Below, piece after piece: positions 17,152 through 25,627 of a stretch of DNA of 64,000 nt. The stretch is from Allopontixanthobacter sediminis (GTDB lineage Bacteria > Pseudomonadota > Alphaproteobacteria > Sphingomonadales > Sphingomonadaceae). The notes beneath the pieces are model-generated. The model had not been told where the DNA came from. It made no database searches and saw only the letters and a list, made by a program, of their open reading frames with translations. Within the stretch, counting starts at the first letter, position 1, and each line of letters starts with the position of its first letter. Location: the NCBI RefSeq assembly GCF_009828115.1, contig NZ_WTYL01000001.1, forward strand, positions 496,001 through 560,000. Reading direction: 5' to 3'. The position numbers and the translations under genes are program-made.

Positions 17152-17218
17152 CCAAGGTTCAGGGAGGTGTGCACCTAGTGCACGGTTCAGGCGGGCCATG
17201 AGGGTAGCGCCGCCGAAC
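17117..17218 (-). ncRNA. candidate orphan small RNA (about 100 nt)
   Basis: A minus-strand transcript bounded by a sigma-70-like promoter (17225-17253) and a strong terminator (17117-17151). In transcript order: a GGCGG/CCGCC stem, the repeat CCTGAACC, a GTGCAC-TAG-GTGCAC hairpin, an unpaired CACCTCCC (complement of 17162-17169), a second CCTGAACC, then the terminator stem. CACCTCCC is complementary to Shine-Dalgarno sequences, as in CCUCC-motif small RNAs of alphaproteobacteria. No ORF ends inside the transcript before the terminator. It lies 100 bp downstream of sapC, whose message could also end at this terminator. Confidence 0.5.
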
Positions 17219-17224
17219 AAATTC

Positions 17225-17253
17225 AAGATAGGGCGGGATCATTGCCAGTTCAA
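17225..17253 (-). promoter_or_regulatory. sigma-70-type promoter for the small RNA
   Basis: On the minus strand TTGAAC (complement of 17248-17253), a 17-bp spacer, and TATCTT (complement of 17225-17230). Each hexamer matches four of six consensus bases with ideal spacing. Predicted start is near 17218. Confidence 0.55.
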
Positions 17254-17317
17254 GACTGGTCTGTCGCTTCGTTGACCCTTCCTGCCGCAGTTTCCATTGC
17301 GGTCGTATAAGCAGGGC

Positions 17318-18094
17318 TTAGCCTGCGTCTGCCAGCTTCGGTCCCTTGCCCTGCTGCAACTGGCGCGAGAAAATTACCCGCATCAGGTCGAGCGAGAAAA
17401 TCTGGGCGTGAATCAGCGCCATCATCCCGTTCTGGTTCCAAGTCCGCAGCAGGTCACCACGCAGTTCCTGGAGCTTTTCCTGGTTGATCATCTGGAAGCC
17501 GCGGTAAATGAATGGCTTTTCCGGATTTTCGTTCTGCGAAATGGAGATTTCGCCGTCCATCAACAGGTCGTGCTTTTTCAGCTCGTCGACAAAGGACTTG
17601 GTACGTGCACCGGCTTGTTCGAACCGCTCGCAGAACTGCAGGATGTCGTTGGTCGTAGGCGAAGCCTTGCCTTCTTCATCGAACAGAGGATTGCCTTCTT
17701 CGAATTCACCGATCGAATCGGCGGTCGGATCGAAGCAGAGCGACAGGTCGTCGGTCTCCGCGGTCAGTTTTGCCAGCATGAAGGGATAACGGCGGATATA
17801 GGCGGGAATATAAATCGGGTCATCGATCTTTCCGGCTTCGTTCACGAAGGTGTTGACGCCTTCATTCAGGCCCATGAGTGCCAACGGAAGCGGGTTTTCG
17901 CCCGAGGAGAAGACGATCGGAAAATCGCGCTGCGCCTGGACGAATTCGTCAACCGTCAGGGGAATGGCATGCTGGCCGACCAACCAGAGTGCTGCATCGA
18001 CCGACTTGCTCTTCCAGTTCAGATGGTCGCGGCTGTTGAGCGGCATCAGGTCTTTGTAAAACAGGGGCAGGGTAGGTTGCGGCGCGCTGGCCAT
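17318..18094 (-). CDS. SapC family protein
   Basis: 258 residues, full length for the family. Recognisable segments are FYKDLMPLNSRDHLNWKSK, ALWLVGQHAIPLTVDEFVQAQRDFPIVF, YIPAYIRRYPFMLA, FCERFEQAG and MALIHAQIFSLDLMRVIF. SapC proteins were named from the Campylobacter S-layer gene cluster and are abundant in sphingomonads, often beside TonB receptors and tryptophan halogenases, but their biochemical role is not established. No signal peptide is visible. GGAG lies 8-9 bases upstream of the ATG. The gene stands alone; a candidate small RNA and terminator follow in the same direction. Confidence 0.82.
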   Translation of the reverse strand: MASAPQPTLPLFYKDLMPLNSRDHLNWKSKSVDAALWLVGQHAIPLTVDEFVQAQRDFPIVFSSGENPLPLALMGLNEGVNTFVNEAGKIDDPIYIPAYIRRYPFMLAKLTAETDDLSLCFDPTADSIGEFEEGNPLFDEEGKASPTTNDILQFCERFEQAGARTKSFVDELKKHDLLMDGEISISQNENPEKPFIYRGFQMINQEKLQELRGDLLRTWNQNGMMALIHAQIFSLDLMRVIFSRQLQQGKGPKLADAG

Positions 18095-18237
18095 GAAGTT
18101 TCTCCAATATTAGAAATGCGGAACAGTTGCCAAGGCGGTGGCACCGTGATGCCTGCCGCTGAAATCGCGTGAAGCGCGCGCTTTAAGGGCTGGCGGCCCG
18201 GTAGGCAAGGCCGGACCAATTGCGCTCGTGCGGCGCG

Positions 18238-19692
18238 TTAGACCGGTTTGCGGGGCATCGGATCGACGTCGGGCACCAACTTGCCGGGGTTGAGCAGGTT
18301 CGCCGGATCGAGCGCGAGCTTTACGCTGCGCATCAGCGCGAGCGCGACCGGATCGCCCAAACGCGCAAGCTCGTCACGCTTCATTTGCCCGATCCCGTGT
18401 TCCGCACTGATCGATCCGCCCACTTCGGTCACCCGGTCGTGAACGAATCGGCTGACCGTCTTGCCGTCCGTGTCCTCCCATTGCCCGGCGATTGCACCGG
18501 TCGGCGCGAGCACATGAAAGTGGACATTGCCGTCCCCAAGATGCCCGAACGCCAGCGCCCTTGTGCCGGGAAAGGCCGTCTCGACTTCTGGAACCGTCTG
18601 TTCGACAAAATCCGCCATTTTTGCCACCGGCACGGAAATGTCGTGTTGCATCGCCGGCCCGAGCGCCCGCTCGGCCACTGATATCGAATCGCGCAGCAAC
18701 CACATCGCCTCGGCCTGGGTTTCGTTTTCGGCAAGGGCGGCGTCGCCAACCAGGCCATCGTCAAGCGCGCTGGTCAGAATTTCCTCGGCTTGCTCGCGCA
18801 CCGCTTCTTGCGCGCCGGGCGCGGAAACCCATTCGATCAGCACGTTCCATTCATGCTCCTGCTCCAGCGGGGACCGCGCGTTGGAAAGATGATCGAGAAC
18901 TGCAGTTAGGCAATGCCGCGGAAGAACTTCGAAACCTTCGAGCGTATCGGGCGACTGCGCTTCGCAGCGCAGCAGCAACTCGCGTGCCGCCGTCAGGGAA
19001 CCCAAGCCCACCCACGCCACGACCCTTCCCCCGCTCGCGGGCAGCAGGCGCAGGGTTGCCCCCGTCACGATGCCCAACGTGCCTTCCGATCCGATCAGCA
19101 TCTGCTTGAGATCGAAGCCCCGGTTGTCCTTCTTCAGCGGAACAAGCGTGTCGAGGATCGCGCCATCCGCCATCACGGCTTCGAGACCGAGGACCTGCGC
19201 GCGCATCGTGCCATGCCGCAACACCTGCGTGCCGCCAGCGTTGGTCGAAATCAGGCCTCCGATGGTGGCGGAGCCCTTGCCGCCGAGCGTGAGGGGAAAG
19301 CGTAATTCCTCGGCCGCAGCGGCCTCGTGAAGTGCCTGAAGGACGACACCGGCCTCGCAAGTGACCTTCCGGCCGATTGGATCAAGCTCGACGATCCGGT
19401 TCATTCTACGGAGAGACAGGACCACCGCGTTGCCGCTGGCATCCGGGGTGGCTCCGCCGGACATCCCGCTGTTGCCCCCTTGCGGTACGACCGCGATGCC
19501 ATGCTTTCCGCAAAGCTTCATCAATCTGGATACTTCGTCCGTGTTGGCAGGCGACGCCAGCGCCAGCGCCGCACCATGATAACGGCCGCGCCAATCGGTC
19601 AGCCACGGGAGCACGAGGTCGGGATCGGTGGTGAAGCCGCGCGGGCCAAGCAGGTTCTCCGCGGCGCTACAAAAGTCGTCTTGATCGGTCAT
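18238..19692 (-). CDS. FAD-linked 2-hydroxyacid dehydrogenase (GlcD/D2HGDH type)
   Basis: 484 residues from the ATG at 19692 (MTDQDDFCSAAENL); a start six codons upstream is possible. The FAD_binding_4 domain has VPQGGNSGMSGGATPD and GGLISTNAGGTQVLRHG, and the FAD-oxidase C domain has the metal-binding motif GHLGDGNVHFHV and the ending SISAEHGIGQMKRDEL. These define the family that oxidises D-2-hydroxyglutarate, D-lactate or glycolate; the exact substrate cannot be fixed from sequence. In Proteobacteria D-2-hydroxyglutarate formed by SerA is a common substrate. No obvious operon partner lies beside it. Confidence 0.87.
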   Translation of the reverse strand: MTDQDDFCSAAENLLGPRGFTTDPDLVLPWLTDWRGRYHGAALALASPANTDEVSRLMKLCGKHGIAVVPQGGNSGMSGGATPDASGNAVVLSLRRMNRIVELDPIGRKVTCEAGVVLQALHEAAAAEELRFPLTLGGKGSATIGGLISTNAGGTQVLRHGTMRAQVLGLEAVMADGAILDTLVPLKKDNRGFDLKQMLIGSEGTLGIVTGATLRLLPASGGRVVAWVGLGSLTAARELLLRCEAQSPDTLEGFEVLPRHCLTAVLDHLSNARSPLEQEHEWNVLIEWVSAPGAQEAVREQAEEILTSALDDGLVGDAALAENETQAEAMWLLRDSISVAERALGPAMQHDISVPVAKMADFVEQTVPEVETAFPGTRALAFGHLGDGNVHFHVLAPTGAIAGQWEDTDGKTVSRFVHDRVTEVGGSISAEHGIGQMKRDELARLGDPVALALMRSVKLALDPANLLNPGKLVPDVDPMPRKPV

Positions 19693-19887
19693 GCGTCGCC
19701 TATGCCACAAAGCTGGCGGGTGCCGCCAGAATTAGCGTGCTGCAAGACCGCACCGACGTTGGCGGAACCCGGTCCGGGATTAAGCCGTCATTCAACCGTC
19801 CATGCTACACAGGCAGGGCAACCCGGTGCGGTAAGCGGTAGACCGCGCTGCGATCAGGCTGCATGAGGAGCTTTATTCAAGCCTTAA

Positions 19888-20445
19888 ATGACCAGTCTGT
19901 CTGCCTTTCTTGCCCCCATTGCGATGTTGCTGCCCGGTCCGGGGCCGGCGGCCGACGTCTCGTGGGACGCCGCGCTTACACCGCAGGAGGCGAGCGCCCA
20001 GCAGCGTGCGAAGCTTGCCGGGTCCGGCTGGTTGATGATCGAGGCGATGGAGCAGGTTGCAATCAACCGTCAGATCCGCATCGAACGCCGGATCACCATC
20101 CGGATTTCTCCTGCCGCACCGGGCGACGCGCGAAGCCTCATGGCCGATTTGCCTCGCGGGGTTATCCCGGCAAACATGGTCGAGCGCAAGTTCGGCAAAT
20201 GCGTGCCGATCAGCTCCATTTCCGGAGTGCAACCTACGCAGGATAACCGCCTGATGCTGTACCTTCGCGACCAGCGGATAATCAGCGCCAGCTTGGAAAA
20301 AGCCTGCAGCGCGCGGGATTTCTACTCTGGGTTTTACGTCGAAAAGAACTCTGACGGAATGCTGTGTACCGGCCGCGACAAGCTTCATTCGCGAACCGGC
20401 GCGAATTGCGAAGTGGACCGAATGCGGCAACTGGTGGCCCGATAG
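19888..20445 (+). CDS. hypothetical exported protein with paired cysteines
   Basis: 185 residues that I cannot assign to a named family. The N-terminus (MTSLSAFLAPIAMLLPGPGPAADV) may be a short signal segment, but it lacks early basic residues. The middle is Arg-rich (INRQIRIERRITIRI). Four cysteines lie in the second half (KFGKCVPISS, EKACSARDF, GMLCTGRDK, GANCEVDRM), a spacing that suggests two disulphides and hence a periplasmic location. No ribosome binding site is visible close to the ATG at 19888, so the start is uncertain. The gene stands alone between the divergent dehydrogenase and the helicase gene. Confidence 0.6.
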   Translation: MTSLSAFLAPIAMLLPGPGPAADVSWDAALTPQEASAQQRAKLAGSGWLMIEAMEQVAINRQIRIERRITIRISPAAPGDARSLMADLPRGVIPANMVERKFGKCVPISSISGVQPTQDNRLMLYLRDQRIISASLEKACSARDFYSGFYVEKNSDGMLCTGRDKLHSRTGANCEVDRMRQLVAR

Positions 20446-20576
20446 CTTCGGGGCAGGCCCCAATTCCTTGACTTTTCCCACCACACCGCGCAAAGGCGCG
20501 GCGTTGTTGTTAGCGGGCGCAGAAGGTCCGCACCCACGGGGGATGCCATCCCCATATACCGGACAATCTGACCTAC

Positions 20577-22007
20577 ATGACTTTTGCCGATCTCGGCCTA
20601 TCCGACAAGTTGCTGCAAGCGGTGGAAACCGCGGGCTATAGCGAGCCTACGCCAATCCAGGCGGAGGCTATTCCCGCCATCCTGATGATGAAGGACCTGA
20701 TTGGCATTGCCCAGACAGGTACCGGCAAGACCGCCAGCTTCGTGCTGCCGATGATCGACGTCCTCGACAACGGCCGCCGTCGCGCGCTGATGCCGCGATC
20801 GTTGATTCTGGAACCGACCCGTGAACTCGCGGCCCAGGTGGCTGAAAATTTCGAGAAATACGGTGCCAACCACGATCTCAAGATGGCGCTGCTGATCGGC
20901 GGCGTGCAGATGGGCGACCAACTTAAGGCGCTGAACGAAGGCGTTGACGTGCTCATCGCCACTCCGGGCCGCCTGATGGACTTGTTCGAACGCGGCAAGA
21001 TCATGCTCAACGGCTGCGAGTTGCTGGTAATCGACGAAGCCGACCGGATGCTCGACATGGGGTTCATTCCCGATATCGAATTCATCTGCTCGAAACTGCC
21101 CGCCACCCGGCAGACCATGCTGTTTTCCGCGACGATGCCGCCGGTGATCAAGAAGCTGGCGGACAAGTTCCTCACCAATCCCAAGCAGATCGAAGTCAGC
21201 CGCGCGGCCAGCACCAGCGAAAACATCGCCCAGTTCAAGGTGATGATGACGCCGCGCAAGAAGAAAGAAGCGCTGCGCTGGTTCCTGCGGAACGATAACG
21301 TGAACACCGCGATCGTGTTTTCGAACAAGAAAACCACCGTGCGTGATCTTGCGAAGACGCTCAAGAAGGATGGCTTCAAGGTGGGCGAAATCCATGGCGA
21401 CATGGACCAGTCTTCCCGCATTGCGGAACTCGACCTCTTCAAGTCGGGCCAGATCAACATCCTGGCCGCGTCCGACGTCGCGGCTCGCGGGCTCGATATC
21501 AAGGGCGTCAGCCACGTGTTCAATTTCGACACGCCGTGGCATCCCGACGATTACGTTCACCGCATTGGCCGCACCGGGCGCGCTGGTGCCAAGGGGCGCG
21601 CGTTCACCTTCGTGACGGCGGAAGATGCCGAAGCAATCGCCAACGTTGAAAAGCTGACCGGCATGGTCATTCCGCTTTACGCACCGGCCAAACCTGCACC
21701 GAGTGCCGAAGCGGAGCAGGAAACCCGCGCAGCACCCGAGAAATCCCGCGAAGATCGTTCGCCCCGCGGCGAACGCTCGCCGAGAAAACCGCGTTCGGAA
21801 AGATCCGAGCCGAAAGCCCGGACGGACAGGGACGAAGACAACGCGCGGCCAGAACCTTCCGAAGCCAAACCGGCCCGCGCACCGCGCAAGGTGTCCGATA
21901 AAGCTGCCGAGCCACGCCGGAACTACCGCGAAGACCGTGATCCGCCGAGCGAACCCGGTGAATGGAACGGTCCGGTACCGGGCTTCCTGGATATCAGCGC
22001 TACCTGA
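20577..22007 (+). CDS. DEAD-box RNA helicase (RhlE-like)
   Basis: 476 residues. All core motifs are present: Q motif (SEPTPIQAEAIP), motif I AQTGTGKT at 45-52, PTRELA, TPGRLMD, DEAD near residue 155 (VIDEADRMLDMGF), SAT (LFSATMPP), and the domain-2 motifs ASDVAARGLDI and HRIGRTGRAG. The last 110 residues are a charged low-complexity tail rich in Arg, Glu, Pro and Ser (repeated RSERSEP-like units), typical of helicases that bind structured RNA. It likely acts in ribosome assembly or RNA decay. The gene converges on uvrD. Confidence 0.92.
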   Translation: MTFADLGLSDKLLQAVETAGYSEPTPIQAEAIPAILMMKDLIGIAQTGTGKTASFVLPMIDVLDNGRRRALMPRSLILEPTRELAAQVAENFEKYGANHDLKMALLIGGVQMGDQLKALNEGVDVLIATPGRLMDLFERGKIMLNGCELLVIDEADRMLDMGFIPDIEFICSKLPATRQTMLFSATMPPVIKKLADKFLTNPKQIEVSRAASTSENIAQFKVMMTPRKKKEALRWFLRNDNVNTAIVFSNKKTTVRDLAKTLKKDGFKVGEIHGDMDQSSRIAELDLFKSGQINILAASDVAARGLDIKGVSHVFNFDTPWHPDDYVHRIGRTGRAGAKGRAFTFVTAEDAEAIANVEKLTGMVIPLYAPAKPAPSAEAEQETRAAPEKSREDRSPRGERSPRKPRSERSEPKARTDRDEDNARPEPSEAKPARAPRKVSDKAAEPRRNYREDRDPPSEPGEWNGPVPGFLDISAT

Positions 22008-22020
22008 TAGTTAGCTTCAA

Positions 22021-22036
22021 GCCGGCTAGCGCCGGC
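22021..22036. terminator. G+C hairpin between convergent helicase and uvrD genes
   Basis: GCCGGC, four bases, GCCGGC in the 46-bp gap between two convergent stops. There is no T-tract on either side, so activity as an intrinsic terminator is uncertain. Confidence 0.35.
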
Positions 22037-22053
22037 CATCCAACTGTTGCGGC

Positions 22054-24375
22054 TTAGTCCGCGACGTTGACGAAGCTATCGATCACACGCTTGGTACCGC
22101 TGGTATCGAATTCGATCTCCAGTTTGTTGCCTTCCTGCCCGATCACTTCGCCATAGCCGAATTTATCGTGGAACACCCGCGCACCGACCGCGATGTCGCT
22201 GCGGGGCTGGGCAGCGAAACTGGCCGCGCTGCGCGTCGATTCCTTCAGCCGCAATTGCTTGGTATCATAGCCGCTGGTGAGCGCGCGCTGCCAGCCGGGG
22301 CCGCGTTGGCTTGAGCGTTCCGGGCGGCTGGTGCTGACATGCGCAAAGGGATCCTCGCTCTCGCTCCAGTTGGCCTGCCACAACGACGCTCCGCCGGTCA
22401 TCGTGGTCTCGCGGGTGACGTGATCGTCCGGCAATTCCGCGACAAAGCGTGACGGGATTGAGCTGGTCCATTGGCCATAGATGCGCCGGTTCGCGGCATA
22501 CAGGATGGTGCAGCGTTTACGCGCCCTGGTGATGGCGACATAGGCCAGGCGGCGTTCTTCCTCGAGACTGGCAAGGCCGCCTTCGTCGAGGGACCGCTGG
22601 GACGGGAACACGCCTTCTTCCCAGCCTGGCAGGAAAACATTGTCGAATTCCAGGCCCTTGGCCGCGTGCATGGTCATGATCGTCAGCTTTTCCCCGTCGC
22701 CGGCCCGTTCATTGTCCATCACCAGGCTGACATGCTCGAGGAAATCGCCAAGCGTCTCATACTCTTCCATCGCACGAGCGAGTTCGGAAAGGTTTTCCAG
22801 CCGGCCCGCGCTCTCTGCGGATTTTTCGGCTTGCAGCATGGCGGTGTACCCGCATTCGTCCATTACCGTCCGCAGCAATTCGGCGGGCGTCGTCTGTTCG
22901 GCAAGTTCTTTCCAGCGCAGGAAATCCCGCATCAACGCGGCGATGGTCCCCGCGGCGCGCTTCGGCAGTTCGTCGCTATCGGCCAGCTGGAGGGAGGCAG
23001 CGGCGAGCGGCATGTCCGTCGCGCGGGCGTGCTGGAACATCTTCTCCAGCGTTTTCGCTCCAAGGCCGCGCTTTGGCTGGTTGTAAATCCGTTCGAACGC
23101 CAGATCGTCGCGCGGCTGGGCGATCACGCGCAAATACGCCAGCGCGTCACGTATTTCCGAGCGTTCGTAGAAGCGGAAACCGCCGATGATCCGGTAATTG
23201 AGACCGATCTGGATGAACCGGTCTTCGAATTCGCGGGTTTGATATTGCGCGCGAACCAGAAGTGCGACCTGGTCGAGCGAGGCGCCTTCGCGTTCCAGCC
23301 GTTCCGCCTCCTCGCCTACGCGGCGCGCTTCTTCGGGGGCGTCCCACACTCCGATCACGCGGACCTGGTCGCCGCCTTCGAACTGCGTCCACAGTGTCTT
23401 GCCGATCCGCTGGCTGTTCGCGTCGATCAGGCCGGATGCCGCGGCGAGGATATGCGGCGTGGAGCGGTAATTCTGCTCCAGCTTCACTACCTTCGCCCCG
23501 GGGAAATCTTTCTCGAACCGGAGAATATTGGCAACTTCGGCGCCGCGCCAGCTGTAGATCGACTGGTCGTCGTCACCGACTACGCAGATATTCTTGCGCT
23601 CCTGAGCAAGCAGACGAAGCCACAGGTACTGCACCTGGTTGGTGTCCTGATATTCGTCCACCAGGATATATTTGAAGCGCTGCTGGTACATCTTCAGCAC
23701 CTCCGGCTCACGCCGCAAAATGTTGAGCATGTGCAGCAGCAAATCACCGAAATCGCAGGCGTTCAACGCCTTCAGCCGCTCTTGGTAGAGCGTGTAGAAC
23801 TCTTGGCCCCGTCCGTTCGCGAAGGCCTCGTTCTCCGCTGCATCGAGATCGGCAGGATTGAGGCCGCGGTTCTTCCATCGGTCGATCAGGCCGGCCAGTT
23901 GCCGCGGCGGCCAGCGCTTTTCGTCCAGGTCCTGGTCGCGGATCAACTGCTTGAGCAGGCGCAACTGGTCGTCGGTGTCGATGATCGTGTAATTGCTCTG
24001 CAGGCCGACCAGCTCGGCGTGCCGGCGCAGCATTTTCGCGCCGATCGAGTGGAACGTGCCCAGCCACGGCATTCCTTCGACCGCGTCGCCGATATGCCGC
24101 CCGACCCGTTCGCGCATCTCCCGCGCGGCCTTGTTGGTGAAGGTGACACACAGGATTTCGCTCGGCCAGGCTTTGCGCATGGCAACGAGGTGGGCGAGGC
24201 GCGCCGTCAGCGCCGCCGTCTTGCCCGTTCCCGCGCCCGCGAGCATCAGTACCGGCCCCTCGGTGGTCAGGACCGCCTCTTGCTGGGGCGAATTGAGATT
24301 GGCCGCATAGCGGGGCAATCCGCTATCGGTCCCTGCACTCGGCATGGTTGCGGAAGAGGCAGGCGTGTCGTTCAT
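22054..24375 (-). CDS. uvrD: DNA helicase UvrD/PcrA (superfamily 1)
   Basis: 773 residues. Motif I is LMLAGAGTGKTAALTARL near residue 45; other core motifs are FTNKAAREM, LGTFHSIGAKML, VDEYQDTNQ, GDDDQSIYSWRGA, EQNYRST, TMHAAKGLEFDNVF and VAITRARKR. It is a 3'-5' helicase in nucleotide-excision and mismatch repair. The C-terminal segment (VGARVFHDKFGYGEVIGQEGNKLEIEFD) is the Tudor-like domain that binds RNA polymerase. A perfect SOS box sits 9 bp before the ATG, so the gene should be LexA-repressed like recA. No clear ribosome binding site precedes the ATG at 24375. Confidence 0.95.
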   Translation of the reverse strand: MNDTPASSATMPSAGTDSGLPRYAANLNSPQQEAVLTTEGPVLMLAGAGTGKTAALTARLAHLVAMRKAWPSEILCVTFTNKAAREMRERVGRHIGDAVEGMPWLGTFHSIGAKMLRRHAELVGLQSNYTIIDTDDQLRLLKQLIRDQDLDEKRWPPRQLAGLIDRWKNRGLNPADLDAAENEAFANGRGQEFYTLYQERLKALNACDFGDLLLHMLNILRREPEVLKMYQQRFKYILVDEYQDTNQVQYLWLRLLAQERKNICVVGDDDQSIYSWRGAEVANILRFEKDFPGAKVVKLEQNYRSTPHILAAASGLIDANSQRIGKTLWTQFEGGDQVRVIGVWDAPEEARRVGEEAERLEREGASLDQVALLVRAQYQTREFEDRFIQIGLNYRIIGGFRFYERSEIRDALAYLRVIAQPRDDLAFERIYNQPKRGLGAKTLEKMFQHARATDMPLAAASLQLADSDELPKRAAGTIAALMRDFLRWKELAEQTTPAELLRTVMDECGYTAMLQAEKSAESAGRLENLSELARAMEEYETLGDFLEHVSLVMDNERAGDGEKLTIMTMHAAKGLEFDNVFLPGWEEGVFPSQRSLDEGGLASLEEERRLAYVAITRARKRCTILYAANRRIYGQWTSSIPSRFVAELPDDHVTRETTMTGGASLWQANWSESEDPFAHVSTSRPERSSQRGPGWQRALTSGYDTKQLRLKESTRSAASFAAQPRSDIAVGARVFHDKFGYGEVIGQEGNKLEIEFDTSGTKRVIDSFVNVAD

Positions 24376-24383
24376 GGGTAAGT

Positions 24384-24398
24384 GAACAGGTAGAGAAC
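24384..24398 (-). promoter_or_regulatory. SOS box (LexA operator) of uvrD
   Basis: Plus-strand GAAC, seven bases, GAAC, which on the minus strand is the exact alphaproteobacterial LexA operator GTTC-N7-GTTC. It ends 9 bp before the uvrD start codon. Confidence 0.85.
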
Positions 24399-24585
24399 AA
24401 GGCCGGGTGTTGCAAGGTCAATAGGCTGGCAGCCGCCGTTTCAATCCGTCTTATCCTGTGCACTGAACTCGCCCGAATGTCCCGTAATCGGGATGGGCGG
24501 GGAGCCCCCATGTTGTAGCTTGGGCTTCAAGGGTCCAGTTAGATCGCAGGGTTCGTCACGCAGGGTTACACTCAAGGAGTACACC

Positions 24586-25047
24586 ATGCGTAAGTTATTT
24601 GTTTTCACACTCGCTGCCGGATCGGCGGCCCTCGCGGTTCCCGCGGCGGCACAGGACAGCCAGCCAGCCAGCGACGGGGCAATGCCTCCAGCTACTGCGG
24701 CGATGCCGGCTACGGATATGACCCCGGCACAGAAGGCCCAGTATGACAGCTGGTCAGCGCAGGAAAAGGGCACCTATGATGGCTGGTCAGCCGACCATCA
24801 GGAATATTTCTGGACATTGCCGCCGCAGCGCCAGTCGATCTACTGGCGGCTTTCGGAAGCGGACCGTGCAACCATCGCTGCCATGGCAGACGCCGACCGT
24901 GAAACGGCATGGAGCCGGGTTGAGAGCCAGGTAGCTGCACAGGCCGAAGCAGCGCCGCCGCCTCCCGAAAGCGACGATACCGCTCCGCCACCGGCTGAGC
25001 CCGATCCCACACAAGGCGATCCAACAGAAGATCCGCCAATGAAGTAA
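24586..25047 (+). CDS. hypothetical secreted protein with Pro/Glu-rich tail
   Basis: 153 residues from the ATG at 24586, which has AAGGAG six bases upstream; the longer open frame from 24493 has no such site. Residues 1-23 form a signal peptide (MRKLFVFTLAAGSAALAVPAAAQD). The central part is rich in Trp and Tyr (YDSWSAQEKGTYDGWSADHQEYFWTLPPQRQSIYWRLSEADR), and the last 40 residues are Pro/Glu/Asp-rich and probably disordered. Similar WSA/YWRLS proteins occur in sphingomonads, but I know no function. The stop codon is part of an inverted repeat shared with the convergent rsmD. Confidence 0.7.
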   Translation: MRKLFVFTLAAGSAALAVPAAAQDSQPASDGAMPPATAAMPATDMTPAQKAQYDSWSAQEKGTYDGWSADHQEYFWTLPPQRQSIYWRLSEADRATIAAMADADRETAWSRVESQVAAQAEAAPPPPESDDTAPPPAEPDPTQGDPTEDPPMK

Positions 25048-25076
25048 GCCCGGGTCGCGAAAAAAGTCGGGCTTAC
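25044..25076. terminator. inverted repeat containing both stop codons of convergent genes
   Basis: GTAAGCCCG (25044-25052) and CGGGCTTAC (25068-25076) form a perfect 9-bp stem with a 15-base loop that includes AAAAAA. The TAA stops of the upstream gene and of rsmD both lie in the stem. A bidirectional terminator is plausible although there is no T-tract after the stem. Confidence 0.4.
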
Positions 25077-25627
25077 AACTCGTCGGGCGCGCTGTGCAGC
25101 AATGTCAGCTTGGCGCGCCCGACCTTACGTTCCGCGGCAACCGTCAAGCCCTCCACAATCACGTCCTCGTTGAATGCGGTTTCTGCCGCAATCCAGGTTC
25201 CATCCTCGATCCAGCCGAGCCGTTGGAGGCGCTCAAGAGCGACCGTGGCCGCTCCGGAATAATACGGCGGATCAAGCAGAATAAGATCGTAGCCTTGCCG
25301 CGCCGGACCAAGGCTCATGACCGAACCGGCACGGATGTCCGTACGGGAACGGGCATCGAGAGCGGTGACATTATCGCGGATTGTCTTCAGCGCAGCATCA
25401 TCCTGCTCAACGAACAGGCAATTGGCCGCACCGCGCGACAGCGCCTCTATTCCCAGCGCACCAGACCCTGCGAACAGGTCAGCGATCCGCAAATCATTGA
25501 AACTGCCAAGGCGGCTGGCCAACATGTTGAACAGCGTTTCGCGCGTCCGGTCGGCGGTCGGACGAGTCGCCTCGCCCTTGGGCGCTACCAGTTTACGCCC
25601 GCGCCAGTCGCCGGCGACTATCCTCAT
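25073..25627 (-). CDS. rsmD: 16S rRNA (guanine(966)-N(2))-methyltransferase
   Basis: 184 residues. Starts with the family signature MRIVAGDWRGRKL, followed by TRPTADRTRETLFNML, the SAM motif ADLFAGSGALGIEALSRG near residues 49-66, and the catalytic LLDPPY motif (ILLDPPYYSG), all diagnostic for RsmD, which methylates G966 of 16S rRNA in the assembled 30S subunit. Its ATG overlaps the end of rluB by four bases (ATGA), so the two rRNA-modification genes are translationally coupled. Confidence 0.94.
   Translation of the reverse strand: MRIVAGDWRGRKLVAPKGEATRPTADRTRETLFNMLASRLGSFNDLRIADLFAGSGALGIEALSRGAANCLFVEQDDAALKTIRDNVTALDARSRTDIRAGSVMSLGPARQGYDLILLDPPYYSGAATVALERLQRLGWIEDGTWIAAETAFNEDVIVEGLTVAAERKVGRAKLTLLHSAPDEL

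Noticed and set aside
16963-17226. 87-codon minus-strand ORF through the small RNA region
   Set aside because: It reads through the strong terminator and into the antisense of the N-formylglutamate amidohydrolase gene.
18169-18184. Palindromic AAGCGCGCGCTT between sapC and the FAD dehydrogenase
   Set aside because: Short G+C palindromes are frequent in this genome; no T-tract or operator context supports a role.
22471-24381. 636-codon open frame antisense to uvrD
   Set aside because: It is the shadow of a G+C-rich gene; its translation has no domain and the uvrD frame has every helicase motif.
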